Of a DNA stretch of 6,805 nt, positions 1-5,621 are shown piece by piece. The notes beneath the pieces were generated by a model. It worked only from the letters and a program-made list of their open reading frames with translations. It had not been told where the DNA came from and searched no databases. Position 1 is the first letter of the stretch, and the number at the start of each line of letters is the position of its first letter. The position numbers and the translations under genes are program-made. Source of the DNA: Clostridiales bacterium UBA3277 (GTDB lineage: Bacteria; Bacillota; Clostridia; Oscillospirales; Oscillospiraceae); NCBI GenBank assembly GCA_002362145.1, contig DETX01000046.1, forward strand, positions 2,256 to 9,060, in the 5' to 3' direction.

Positions 1-750
1 CATCTCCACAAAGTCGGAGCCGGAAATGAAGAAGAAGGGCACGTCCGCCTCACCGGCCACCGCCTTGGCAAGCAGGGTCTTGCCGGTGCCGGGGGAGCCC
101 ACCAGCAGCGCGCCCTTGGGCAGCTTCGCGCCGATGGCGGTGTACTTCTGGGGGTTGTGGAGGAAGTCGATGATCTCCTGCAGAGACTCCTTGGCCTCGT
201 CCTGACCGGCCACGTCCTTGAAGGTAACGCCGGTCTGCTTTTCCATGTAGACCTTGGCCTTGCTCTTGCCAAAGCCGCCCATCATGCCGTCGCTGCCCAT
301 CCGGCGGGTCAGCAGGTTCATCACCAAAAACAGCCCGCCGATCATCACCACATAGGACAGGATCATCATGATCATGGAGTTGTCCTCCACGATCGCCTGG
401 TTCACCGTCACCCCTTCGGCCACCAGCTGGTCGCCCAGAGCCATCATGTCGCCGCCCCGGGGAAGGCCGGTGTAGCAAGCCCGCTGCTGGGAGACGGGCT
501 TTGCCGCCTCGTCCTTGGTCATGTAGAACACCCGGTCGTCCCGGAGCTCCACCTCAGCGAGCTGGTGCTCCTGCCGGACTTTGTAAAAATCCTCCCAGGT
601 TGTCTCCGTATACTGACTCTTGCGGACCATGTTCGATACCCAGCTGAACACCAGCACCAGGGCCAGGGCAATGAGCAGCGCTGTGCCGATGCGGCCCTTC
701 TGGGGTCCGTCGGGCTTTTTATTTTGGTCGTTGTTGCGATTGGGTTCCAT
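1..750 (-). CDS. ftsH: ATP-dependent zinc metalloprotease FtsH, N-terminal part (cut by window edge)
   Basis: FtsH is a membrane-anchored hexameric AAA+ protease that extracts and degrades misfolded membrane proteins and short-lived regulators. Translating the minus strand from the ATG at 750-748 gives 250 open codons to the window edge. A charged cytoplasmic N-tail (residues 1-20) is followed by TM1 (about 21-40), an extracytoplasmic domain of about 85 residues (41-125), and TM2 (about 126-147). A linker leads to the FtsH-typical [14 protein letters not shown] segment and the Walker A motif GSPGTGKT (218-225), then [12 protein letters not shown]. Family members usually read GPPGTGKT, so the second-position Ser is a mild variant and Lys and Thr are kept. 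Walker B, the second region of homology and the HEXXH zinc site lie outside the window. The start is fixed by an AAGGAGG ribosome binding site 9 bases upstream and a promoter further out. It is divergent from rlmB. The identification is firm. The full protein would be about 600-650 residues (family knowledge). Confidence 0.95.
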   Translation of the reverse strand, partial: MEPNRNNDQNKKPDGPQKGRIGTALLIALALVLVFSWVSNMVRKSQYTETTWEDFYKVRQEHQLAEVELRDDRVFYMTKDEAAKPVSQQRACYTGLPRGGDMMALGDQLVAEGVTVNQAIVEDNSMIMMILSYVVMIGGLFLVMNLLTRRMGSDGMMGGFGKSKAKVYMEKQTGVTFKDVAGQDEAKESLQEIIDFLHNPQKYTAIGAKLPKGALLVGSPGTGKTLLAKAVAGEADVPFFFISGSDFVEM

Positions 751-759
751 ATTCCCTCG

Positions 760-766
760 CCTCCTT
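760..766 (-). promoter_or_regulatory. Ribosome binding site of ftsH
   Basis: The minus strand reads AAGGAGG here, nine bases before the ATG at 750-748. This near-perfect Shine-Dalgarno sequence fixes the ftsH start. Confidence 0.85.
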
Positions 767-783
767 ACTCTCTCGTAGAATCC

Positions 784-812
784 ATCATAACACATTTTCC
801 CTCCGCTGGCAA
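784..812 (-). promoter_or_regulatory. Sigma-A promoter of ftsH
   Basis: On the minus strand, TTGCCA (812-807) is followed after exactly 17 bases by TATGAT (789-784). TGT directly precedes the -10 box, making an extended -10 (TGnTATGAT). The expected transcription start is near 777, giving a leader of about 27 bases that contains the AAGGAGG site. I see no CtsR, HrcA (CIRCE) or other heat-shock operator in or next to it. Confidence 0.8.
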
Positions 813-895
813 CGAATGATTCTTGGCTTTGCGGTAAACTTTCTGTGAATTCCCGGTTTCCGGCCGGATTTTTCCCTTTTGAGCGAAAAAAGCAG

Positions 896-924
896 TTGAG
901 AATCGGGGGAAAGTCTGTTATAAT
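896..924 (+). promoter_or_regulatory. Sigma-A promoter of the rlmB operon
   Basis: TTGAGA (896-901) is separated by 17 bases from a consensus TATAAT (919-924). TGT directly precedes the -10 box, so this is also an extended -10 promoter. Transcription should start near 931, giving a leader of about 34 bases. It lies back to back with the ftsH promoter, with 83 bases between the two -35 boxes. That interval holds the 10-bp palindrome TCCGGCCGGA (859-868) but no recognised operator. It probably drives all three genes up to the terminator at 4753-4788. Confidence 0.82.
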
Positions 925-951
925 AGTAAGGATTATAATTGATTTGAATAT

Positions 952-955
952 GGAG
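952..955 (+). promoter_or_regulatory. Ribosome binding site deciding the rlmB start
   Basis: GGAG lies nine bases before the ATG at 965. An in-frame ATG at 950 overlaps this site and has no Shine-Dalgarno sequence of its own. An in-frame GTG at 845 lies upstream of the promoter. The start at 965 is therefore preferred. Confidence 0.7.
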
Positions 956-964
956 ATTTTGCCT

Positions 965-1783
965 ATGAAGGAGTTTCAGCGTCCTCACCGGCGGGAGGAG
1001 GGCCAGCGCAGAGCGGACCGGTTCGCCAGCCGCCCCGAGGAAACGGAAGAGGTGGAGGGTCAGCTGGAGGGCCGCAACGCCATCACCGAGGCCCTCAAAA
1101 GCGGCCGGACCATTGACAAGGTGTTCATCGCCTCCGGCGACACCGACCGGGGCTTGCAGCGCCTGGCCGCCCAGGCCAAGGAGGCCGGCGCCGTGGTGGT
1201 GAGCGTGGACCGGCGGAAGCTGGACGCCATGTCCGCCACCCGGGCCCATCAGGGCATCATCGCCCTGGCCGCCGCCCATGAATACTGCACCTTAGACGAT
1301 ATTCTGCAGGAGGCCGCCGCCCGGAATGAGGCCCCCCTCATCGTCATCTGCGACGAATTGTCGGACCCCCACAACCTGGGCGCCATCCTCAGAAGCGCCG
1401 AGTGCGCCGGGGCCCACGGCGTGGTAATCCCCAAGCGCCGCAGCGTGGGGCTGACTGCCACCGTGGCCAAGGCCTCCGCCGGAGCGGTGGAGTATGTGAA
1501 GGTGGCCCGGGTCACCAACGTAAGCGCCGCCATCGCCGAGCTGAAGCAGAAGGGCGTCTGGGTCTATGGCACCGCCGCCGAAGGGTCCGTCCCCCTGTAT
1601 CAGGCAGACCTGAAGGGCTCCGCGGCCCTGGTCATCGGCAATGAGGGCGACGGCATGAGCCCCCTCGTCCGGAAAAACTGCGACCAGCTGGTCAGCATCC
1701 CCATGAAGGGACGGATCTCTTCTCTCAACGCCTCCGCCGCTGCCTCTATTTTATTGTATGAGGCGGTCCGCCAGCGGATGTGA
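965..1783 (+). CDS. rlmB: 23S rRNA (guanosine-2'-O-)-methyltransferase, RlmB/TrmH family
   Basis: This is a SPOUT-superfamily RNA ribose methyltransferase of 272 residues. The family's RlmB methylates the 2'-OH of G2251 in the 23S rRNA P-loop using S-adenosylmethionine. A charged N-tail (1-29) precedes a substrate-binding domain that opens with [11 protein letters not shown] (from residue 34). The trefoil-knot catalytic domain starts near 125. Motif 1 is [13 protein letters not shown] (134-146), with the expected Asn137 and Arg143. Motif 2 is [12 protein letters not shown] (221-232). Motif 3 is [15 protein letters not shown] (from 252). Length and motif order fit the family. The start was chosen from the GGAG site at 952-955 and the promoter at 896-924. 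It is the first gene of an apparent operon, and the next start codon is 29 bases after its stop. The exact modified nucleotide is inferred; other TrmH-family rRNA methyltransferases share these motifs. Confidence 0.93.
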   Translation: MKEFQRPHRREEGQRRADRFASRPEETEEVEGQLEGRNAITEALKSGRTIDKVFIASGDTDRGLQRLAAQAKEAGAVVVSVDRRKLDAMSATRAHQGIIALAAAHEYCTLDDILQEAAARNEAPLIVICDELSDPHNLGAILRSAECAGAHGVVIPKRRSVGLTATVAKASAGAVEYVKVARVTNVSAAIAELKQKGVWVYGTAAEGSVPLYQADLKGSAALVIGNEGDGMSPLVRKNCDQLVSIPMKGRISSLNASAAASILLYEAVRQRM

Positions 1784-1797
1784 GTCCGACTTTACCC

Positions 1798-1804
1798 AGG
1801 AGGA
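1798..1804 (+). promoter_or_regulatory. Ribosome binding site deciding the start of the membrane protein gene
   Basis: AGGAGGA ends eight bases before the ATG at 1813. The frame is open back to a GTG at 1780 that overlaps the rlmB stop, but that codon has no ribosome binding site. The start at 1813 is preferred and gives a protein beginning MDQNEEF. Confidence 0.88.
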
Positions 1805-1812
1805 ATACCCAT

Positions 1813-3870
1813 ATGGATCAAAACGAAGAATTTCAGGAAGAGGAATTTGACTTAGAATCCATCCTGAACGAATTCCGCGACCCCGCCCAGGAGCCGCCCA
1901 AGGCCCTGGAGGACGACGCGCCCCCGGCCCAGGAGTCCCCCGCCGCGGAGGAGCCCGCCCCGGTGGAGCCCGTGCCCCCCGAGAACCTCGCCGCGCCTCC
2001 GGCCCCCGTGCCAGATCTGGAGGAAACCCTGCTCCACATTCCCTCCCCCGCCGCCGGAGAAACCCCCGCGGCCGTTCCGGCTGGGGACACCATCCGCTTC
2101 GACCCCATCCCGGCCAGCTCCCCGGCTCAGCAGCCCTCCGAGGCCCCCAAGGCGGAACCCGCCTTCGAGACCGAGGAAACCTTCATCCCCGCCCCGGCGG
2201 TGTTCACCCCCAAGTCCCGGCTGCGGGAGCTGAAAAAGAAGCTGGTGTCCGGCCCCGAAAAGCGCTACTACGCCCTGTCGGAGCACGGCGTGGGCAAGCT
2301 GCAGCTGGCAATTTTCGTAAACCTCGTCATTGTGGTGCTCTGCGGCGGCGCCGCCGCCATGTTCTCCCTGGGCGCGCTGCCGGAGAGCCGCCAGAAGCTG
2401 GTGATTTTCAGCCAGGTCCTCTCCACCCTCCTCTCGGGGCTGCTGGGCTGCCAGCTGATGCTCGACGCCATCGGCAATCTCTTTACCAAGGGCCGCTTCT
2501 CGGTGAACACCCTGCTGGTCATCACCTTCGGCGTCTGCGTCGCCGACGGGGTGCTCTGCCTCCAGGAGGGCCGGATTCCCTGCTGCGCCGCCTTCAGCCT
2601 GGAAATGACCATGGCCCTGTGGGCGCGGTATGAGCGCCGAAGCACGGAGCTTTCCGAGCTGGATACCATGCGCAAGGCCGTCCGGCTCCACGGTCTGGTC
2701 AAGACCGGGGATTTCTACCAGGGAAAGCCAGGCTTGCAGCAGGTGGAGGGCGAGGTGGAGGACTTCATGGACACCTATCAGGAGCCGTCGGCTCCGGAAA
2801 GGCTCCAGAACACCTACGCGCTCATGGCGCTGCTGGCCTCCATCGGCATCGCGGTGGTGGCTTATCTGGGCCACGGCGCCAGCTTGTGCCTGCAGGCCCT
2901 GTCCACCAGCCTTCTGGCGGCGGTGCCCGCCACCTTCTTCATCGCCATTGACCGGCCCAAGGCCGTTTTGGAGCAGCGGCTGCACATGGTGGGCACCGTT
3001 TTGTGCGGCTGGAAGGGTGTGAAGGCCCTCAGCGGCAAGGCCGTCTACCCCATAAGCGACCGGGACCTGTTCCCCCAGGGCAGCACCAAGCTCAACGGCG
3101 TCAAGTTCTACAGCGGTCAGGACCCGGACACCGTGGTGTCCCTGACCACCTCCCTGCTCACCACCGCCGGCGGCACGCTGCTGCCCGTATTCCAGCAGCT
3201 GCTGAAAAACCGGGGCGGCAGTCTCCACTCCGTCCAGGACTTCCGGGAATATGAGGAGGGGGGCATCGGCGGCGTGGTCTGCGGCCATGCCGTGCTGCTG
3301 GGCAGCCAGTCCTTCCTGCAAACCATGGGCGTGGAAATCCCCGAGGGAACCATGGTCAGCCAGGCGGTATACGCCGCCCTGGACGGCCGTCTGGCCGCCG
3401 TCTACGCCATCTCCTACGCGAAAATGCGCTCCGCCGCCGCCGGTCTTGTGACCCTGTGCGGCTACCGCCGCCTGACGCCGGTGGTTCTGTGCACCGACTT
3501 CGTCCTCACCGAGTCCTTTATCCGGGAGAAGTTCGACCTCAAGTCCCGGCGGATTGCCTTCCCCTCCCAGGAGGAGCGAACCGAAATGCTCAAAAAGCAG
3601 CCCGAGGCCGACGCCCAGGTTCTGGCCCTCGTCACCCGGGAGGAGCTCATCAGCGCCGCCTACGCCGTCACCGGCTCCCGGGCCCTGCGGACCTCCACCA
3701 ATCTGGGCATGGCCATCCATCTCATCGGCGGCATTGTGGGCCTGCTCACCATGCTGGTTTTGACGATCCTCGGCAGCACCGAGCTTCTGACCCCCATCAA
3801 CGTGCTTTTGTATCAGCTCATCTGGTCAGTGCCGGGACTTCTGGTCACCGAGTGGACCCGGACTGTGTGA
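1813..3870 (+). CDS. Degenerate P1B-type ATPase-like membrane protein, probably catalytically dead
   Basis: A 685-residue protein that does not match any named family I can assign with certainty. Residues 1-133 are acidic and rich in Pro, Ala and Glu, apparently disordered, and open with the amphipathic segment EFDLESILNEFRD (11-23). A basic stretch (134-145) leads to TM1 (about 163-187), TM2 (196-220), TM3 (233-250) and TM4 (257-272). A short linker follows, then TM5 (337-353), TM6 (358-379), a large cytoplasmic part (380-635), TM7 (636-654) and TM8 (662-679). This layout and local wording follow P1B metal-pumping ATPases: GRFSVNTLL before TM3, EEGGIGGVVCG and LLGSQSFLQTMGVEIP (481-510) like the nucleotide-binding domain, and ALDGRLAAVYAI like the start of the P-domain's second half. 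Catalytic motifs appear lost. TM6 has AAVPATFF (369-376) instead of CPC. The DKTGT site reads DRDLFPQG (416-423). TGD reads CTD (560-562), GDGxND reads VTREEL (607-612), and SEHP is missing. The actuator domain with TGE is cut to about 50 residues. The frame is intact with normal codon use, so it looks maintained rather than decaying. It is co-transcribed with rlmB and a lipoprotein gene. Membrane location is well supported, P-type ancestry is likely, and the function is unknown. Confidence 0.72.
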   Translation: MDQNEEFQEEEFDLESILNEFRDPAQEPPKALEDDAPPAQESPAAEEPAPVEPVPPENLAAPPAPVPDLEETLLHIPSPAAGETPAAVPAGDTIRFDPIPASSPAQQPSEAPKAEPAFETEETFIPAPAVFTPKSRLRELKKKLVSGPEKRYYALSEHGVGKLQLAIFVNLVIVVLCGGAAAMFSLGALPESRQKLVIFSQVLSTLLSGLLGCQLMLDAIGNLFTKGRFSVNTLLVITFGVCVADGVLCLQEGRIPCCAAFSLEMTMALWARYERRSTELSELDTMRKAVRLHGLVKTGDFYQGKPGLQQVEGEVEDFMDTYQEPSAPERLQNTYALMALLASIGIAVVAYLGHGASLCLQALSTSLLAAVPATFFIAIDRPKAVLEQRLHMVGTVLCGWKGVKALSGKAVYPISDRDLFPQGSTKLNGVKFYSGQDPDTVVSLTTSLLTTAGGTLLPVFQQLLKNRGGSLHSVQDFREYEEGGIGGVVCGHAVLLGSQSFLQTMGVEIPEGTMVSQAVYAALDGRLAAVYAISYAKMRSAAAGLVTLCGYRRLTPVVLCTDFVLTESFIREKFDLKSRRIAFPSQEERTEMLKKQPEADAQVLALVTREELISAAYAVTGSRALRTSTNLGMAIHLIGGIVGLLTMLVLTILGSTELLTPINVLLYQLIWSVPGLLVTEWTRTV

Positions 3871-3886
3871 TCTTTAATCTTCGTAT

Positions 3887-3902
3887 CCCCGGACGGCCGG
3901 GG
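3887..3902 (+). other. Small intercistronic hairpin
   Basis: CCCCGG, a four-base loop ACGG, and CCGGGG form a perfect 6-bp GC stem between the membrane protein stop and the lipoprotein ribosome binding site (3911-3918). No T-tract follows on either strand, so it is not a standard terminator. It could be an RNA-processing or stability element, or chance in GC-rich DNA. Confidence 0.4.
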
Positions 3903-3910
3903 AGAGAAAA

Positions 3911-3918
3911 AGGAGGAG
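3911..3918 (+). promoter_or_regulatory. Ribosome binding site of the lipoprotein gene
   Basis: AGGAGGAG lies six bases before the ATG at 3925. It is a strong Shine-Dalgarno sequence and fixes the start so that the protein opens with a complete signal peptide. Confidence 0.85.
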
Positions 3919-3924
3919 AAATCT

Positions 3925-4728
3925 ATGAAACGCAAATTCTTCGCACTGGCCCTTGCGGTATTGACCCTGCTGAGCCTGGCCGGCTGCGGCAAGGACAAGC
4001 CCTCCGGCGACCCCAGCGCTTCCGCCGGAGAATTGGGTCTTTCCCAGTGGAGCTTCGACTGCGCCACCTGGTCCAGCCCCAACGGCGCCACCATCACCCT
4101 GAACGCCACCCCCCTGTCCCACAGCGACAGTCAGAGCGCCTTCTTCGTGGTCCGTCAGGAGGGCGAGACCGTGGACAGCACCCTGTGCTCCTGGAACGGC
4201 AAGCAGTACACCGCCTCCCTGGACTTAAACGCCGCCGACGGCTACTGCTATTACGTCATCCTCACCGACGGCGCCCAGGACGCGGAGATCCCCGTAAATA
4301 CCCCCACCGATCCCAAGGACCCCGCGCTGCTGGACCTGGCCGCCTCTTTGGAGAGCCGCTGTGAAGTGGCCGTGGAGGATTCTTCCTTCCAGAACCACAC
4401 CCTGACCATCACCGCCGGTTCCATCCAGGTCCAGGCCCCCCGGATCACCAATGCCGGCAAGCCCATCACCTGCACCCAGGTGATGCTGGCCCTGACCAGC
4501 AACGGCGAGGGCATCGCCACCGCCATGGTGGATCTGCCCCAGCCCGACGACAGCGGATTGTACACCGTGTCCCTGGAGGGCGTCAGCTTCAAGGTTCCCG
4601 CCTCCGACGACGACCAGCAGCTGATTCTGGAGATGTACGCGGACCTCTCCAACGGCCAGACCCTCTCTGCCACCGGCAGCAGCTGGCTGTGCACCGGCGA
4701 CGAGGCGGTGCTGCTCACCGTGGGCTAA
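3925..4728 (+). CDS. Surface lipoprotein of unknown function
   Basis: A 267-residue protein with a textbook lipoprotein signal: basic MKRK, a hydrophobic stretch (5-17), and the lipobox LAGC (18-21) with Cys21 as the predicted lipidated residue. A Ser/Gly/Asp/Pro linker (22-34) precedes a beta-rich mature part. This part appears to hold two similar-sized domains, about residues 39-118 and 145-262. Each contains a YTxSL strand (95-99 and 213-217) followed by an acidic turn and a further strand, which suggests divergent immunoglobulin-like beta-sandwiches (inference only). Six cysteines follow Cys21, an even number that would allow extracytoplasmic disulfides. I see no enzyme motif or known binding signature. 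The gene starts 54 bases after the degenerate P-type ATPase gene, has its own strong ribosome binding site, and is followed at once by a terminator, so it is the last gene of the rlmB operon. In Gram-positive cells it would sit on the outer face of the membrane, next to its membrane-protein neighbour. The lipoprotein call is firm. The function is not recognised. Confidence 0.9.
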   Translation: MKRKFFALALAVLTLLSLAGCGKDKPSGDPSASAGELGLSQWSFDCATWSSPNGATITLNATPLSHSDSQSAFFVVRQEGETVDSTLCSWNGKQYTASLDLNAADGYCYYVILTDGAQDAEIPVNTPTDPKDPALLDLAASLESRCEVAVEDSSFQNHTLTITAGSIQVQAPRITNAGKPITCTQVMLALTSNGEGIATAMVDLPQPDDSGLYTVSLEGVSFKVPASDDDQQLILEMYADLSNGQTLSATGSSWLCTGDEAVLLTVG

Positions 4729-4752
4729 GGCCGCCGCTCTTTTCATATGGTG

Positions 4753-4788
4753 AAAATACCGCCGTGAGGGTTTTCACGGCGGTATTTT
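4753..4788 (+). terminator. Rho-independent terminator of the rlmB operon, symmetrical
   Basis: A perfect 15-bp stem: AAAATACCGCCGTGA (4753-4767), loop GGGTTT (4768-4773), and TCACGGCGGTATTTT (4774-4788). It begins 24 bases after the lipoprotein stop. The right arm ends in a T-run and the left arm starts with an A-run, so it could also terminate leftward transcription. No gene converges on it from the right within this window. Confidence 0.92.
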
Positions 4789-5015
4789 ATGGCCGGAAAA
4801 CCCACTCTGGATTTCCCGACAAATGGAATTTCCTCTGCCGCCCCCGTGGAAGGCCCCATGAGGCCTCTTTGCCGTCCTGTCAAAAAGATGGGACGGAGGA
4901 ATCCCGTCTCATTTCCTATATTATGTAAACCGATACATTTTTCACAAAATTCTTCTCTTTCCCGAGGGGAATCTGTAGATACTATAAAAAAGTTGTAAAA
5001 ATCCCATTTTTATGA
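4789..5015. other. Gene-free spacer between the two rightward operons
   Basis: No convincing gene lies here. Short open frames have no ribosome binding site, and the longest begins inside the terminator. The base composition is clearly richer in A and T than the coding regions, especially from 4915 on. Minor structures seen are AGGCC/GGCCT (4851-4866, 6-base loop), the longer imperfect hairpin at 4886-4914, and TTCCC/GGGAA (4959-4971). No repeat family, tRNA or riboswitch core was recognised. The promoter of the next operon begins at 5016. Confidence 0.6.
4886..4914 (+). other. Imperfect 11-bp hairpin in the spacer
   Basis: AGATGGGACGG (4886-4896) can pair with CCGTCTCATTT (4904-4914) around a 7-base loop, with two G-U wobbles. 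The right arm runs into TTTCCTATATTATG, a weak T-rich tail. It may be a back-up terminator, the remnant of one, or a structured small transcript. No matching gene was found. Confidence 0.4.
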
Positions 5016-5044
5016 TTGATTTTATGCCTCGTTTGGCATACAAT
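5016..5044 (+). promoter_or_regulatory. Sigma-A promoter of trmL-pgk
   Basis: TTGATT (5016-5021) and TACAAT (5039-5044) are separated by exactly 17 bases. Transcription should start near 5051, giving a leader of about 55 bases that includes the GC palindrome GGCCCGGGCC (5064-5073). This is the only good promoter upstream of trmL and pgk in the window, so it probably supplies the glycolytic gene as well. Confidence 0.78.
5023..5040. repeat. Inverted repeat within the trmL-pgk promoter, candidate operator
   Basis: TATGCC (5023-5028), a six-base spacer TCGTTT, and GGCATA (5035-5040) form a perfect 18-bp dyad. It fills the promoter spacer and touches the first two bases of the -10 box. A dimeric repressor bound here would block the promoter. 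I do not recognise the motif as a known regulator site (not CggR- or Rex-like), and chance is possible. Confidence 0.4.
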
Positions 5045-5091
5045 AGGACTTGAGCGGAATTTGGGCCCGGGCCTGCCGCGAAGATGAGGCA

Positions 5092-5098
5092 GAGGTGA
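5092..5098 (+). promoter_or_regulatory. Ribosome binding site deciding the TTG start of trmL
   Basis: GAGGTGA matches the 3' end of 16S rRNA well and ends seven bases before the TTG at 5106. No ATG or GTG in frame fits the family's N-terminus, which begins almost directly at the (M)[13 protein letters not shown] segment. The TTG start is therefore well supported. Confidence 0.8.
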
Positions 5099-5105
5099 GG
5101 TAAGT

Positions 5106-5621
5106 TTGCTCAATATCGTACTGGTGGAGCCTGAGATCCCCCAGAACTGCGGCAACATCGCCCGCACCTGCGCCGCCACCGACTCCCGGCTGCATCTGAT
5201 CCACCCTCTGGGGTTTGACACCTCGGAAAAGGCGGTCAGGCGGGCGGGGCTTGACTACTGGCATCTGGTGGAGGTCATCGAGTATGAAAGCCTGGATGAC
5301 TTCTTTCAAAAGAATCAGGTGGACCAGATGTGGTGCCTGTCCACTAAGGCCCCCCGGTGCTACACCGAGGCGGACTTCCGGGACGGCTGCTACCTCTTCT
5401 TCGGCAAGGAGACCAAGGGCCTGCCGGAATCATTTTTAAACGCCCACTACCAGCAGACCGTCAGAATTCCCATGCGCGCCGACGCCCGGAGCCTGAATCT
5501 GAGCAACGCCGTGGCCATCACCGTATACGAGGCCCTGCGGCAGCTCTCCTTTCCCAATCTTCGCGATTACGGAAAAATGCGGGGATCATCCCCCGATTTT
5601 AAAATGGAGGAATCACTATGA
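5106..5621 (+). CDS. trmL: tRNA (cytidine(34)-2'-O)-methyltransferase TrmL
   Basis: A small SPOUT methyltransferase of 171 residues. Family members 2'-O-methylate the wobble nucleotide (C34, or cmnm5U34) of leucine tRNAs using S-adenosylmethionine and act as dimers. The N-terminal motif [20 protein letters not shown] (3-22) includes the conserved Asn14 and Arg20. [10 protein letters not shown] (99-108) and [19 protein letters not shown] (from 128) form the SAM-binding trefoil knot. A tail of about 20 residues after the last motif makes it slightly longer than the usual 150-160 residues. Translation starts at a TTG placed by the ribosome binding site at 5092-5098, which suggests modest expression. 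It is the first gene after the promoter at 5016-5044. Its TGA overlaps the pgk ATG (ATGA, 5618-5621), so pgk translation may be coupled to it. Identification is firm from motifs and size. The exact tRNA target is from family knowledge. Confidence 0.94.
   Translation: MLNIVLVEPEIPQNCGNIARTCAATDSRLHLIHPLGFDTSEKAVRRAGLDYWHLVEVIEYESLDDFFQKNQVDQMWCLSTKAPRCYTEADFRDGCYLFFGKETKGLPESFLNAHYQQTVRIPMRADARSLNLSNAVAITVYEALRQLSFPNLRDYGKMRGSSPDFKMEESL
5606..5610 (+). promoter_or_regulatory. Ribosome binding site of pgk inside the trmL coding end
   Basis: GGAGG lies seven bases before the pgk ATG at 5618, within the last codons of trmL. pgk can therefore recruit its own ribosomes as well as use those finishing trmL. 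Confidence 0.82.

Noticed and set aside
157..819. A 220-codon plus-strand open frame across ftsH and its promoter
   Set aside because: The minus strand encodes FtsH with TM segments and Walker A. This frame has no ribosome binding site and no family resemblance, and its 3' end runs over the ftsH promoter.
845..964. Longer rlmB protein starting at GTG 845 or ATG 950
   Set aside because: GTG 845 lies upstream of the promoter. ATG 950 overlaps the ribosome binding site used by ATG 965. The added residues have no family support.
1780..1812. GTG at 1780 as the start of the membrane protein
   Set aside because: It overlaps the rlmB stop and lacks a ribosome binding site, whereas AGGAGGA is correctly placed for the ATG at 1813.
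1852..3720. A 622-codon open frame on the minus strand, antisense to the membrane protein gene
   Set aside because: Its product is low-complexity and rich in Gly, Gln, His and Leu with no domain, as expected for a shadow of GC-rich coding DNA. It has no promoter or ribosome binding site, while the plus-strand gene has both start signals and a structured product.
1813..3870. Reading the membrane protein as an active copper or zinc exporter
   Set aside because: The CPC, DKTGT, TGE, SEHP and GDGxND motifs are all missing and there is no N-terminal CxxC, so active metal transport is not supported.
4878..4884. TGTCAAA as a Spo0A-like box, or TTGACA as a leftward -35
   Set aside because: It is one mismatch from the Spo0A box with no second copy nearby, and no -10 box lies at the right distance on the minus strand.
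4789..4998. A 69-codon open frame in the spacer
   Set aside because: Its ATG overlaps the end of the terminator hairpin, and it has no ribosome binding site. Its product shows no hydrophobic or domain pattern.
5037..5045. CATACAATA as a sporulation sigma-E/K -10 element (CATANNNTA)
   Set aside because: No matching -35 element was found at the right distance. The same bases form a sigma-A -10 with a 17-base spacer to TTGATT, which fits a housekeeping pgk operon better.
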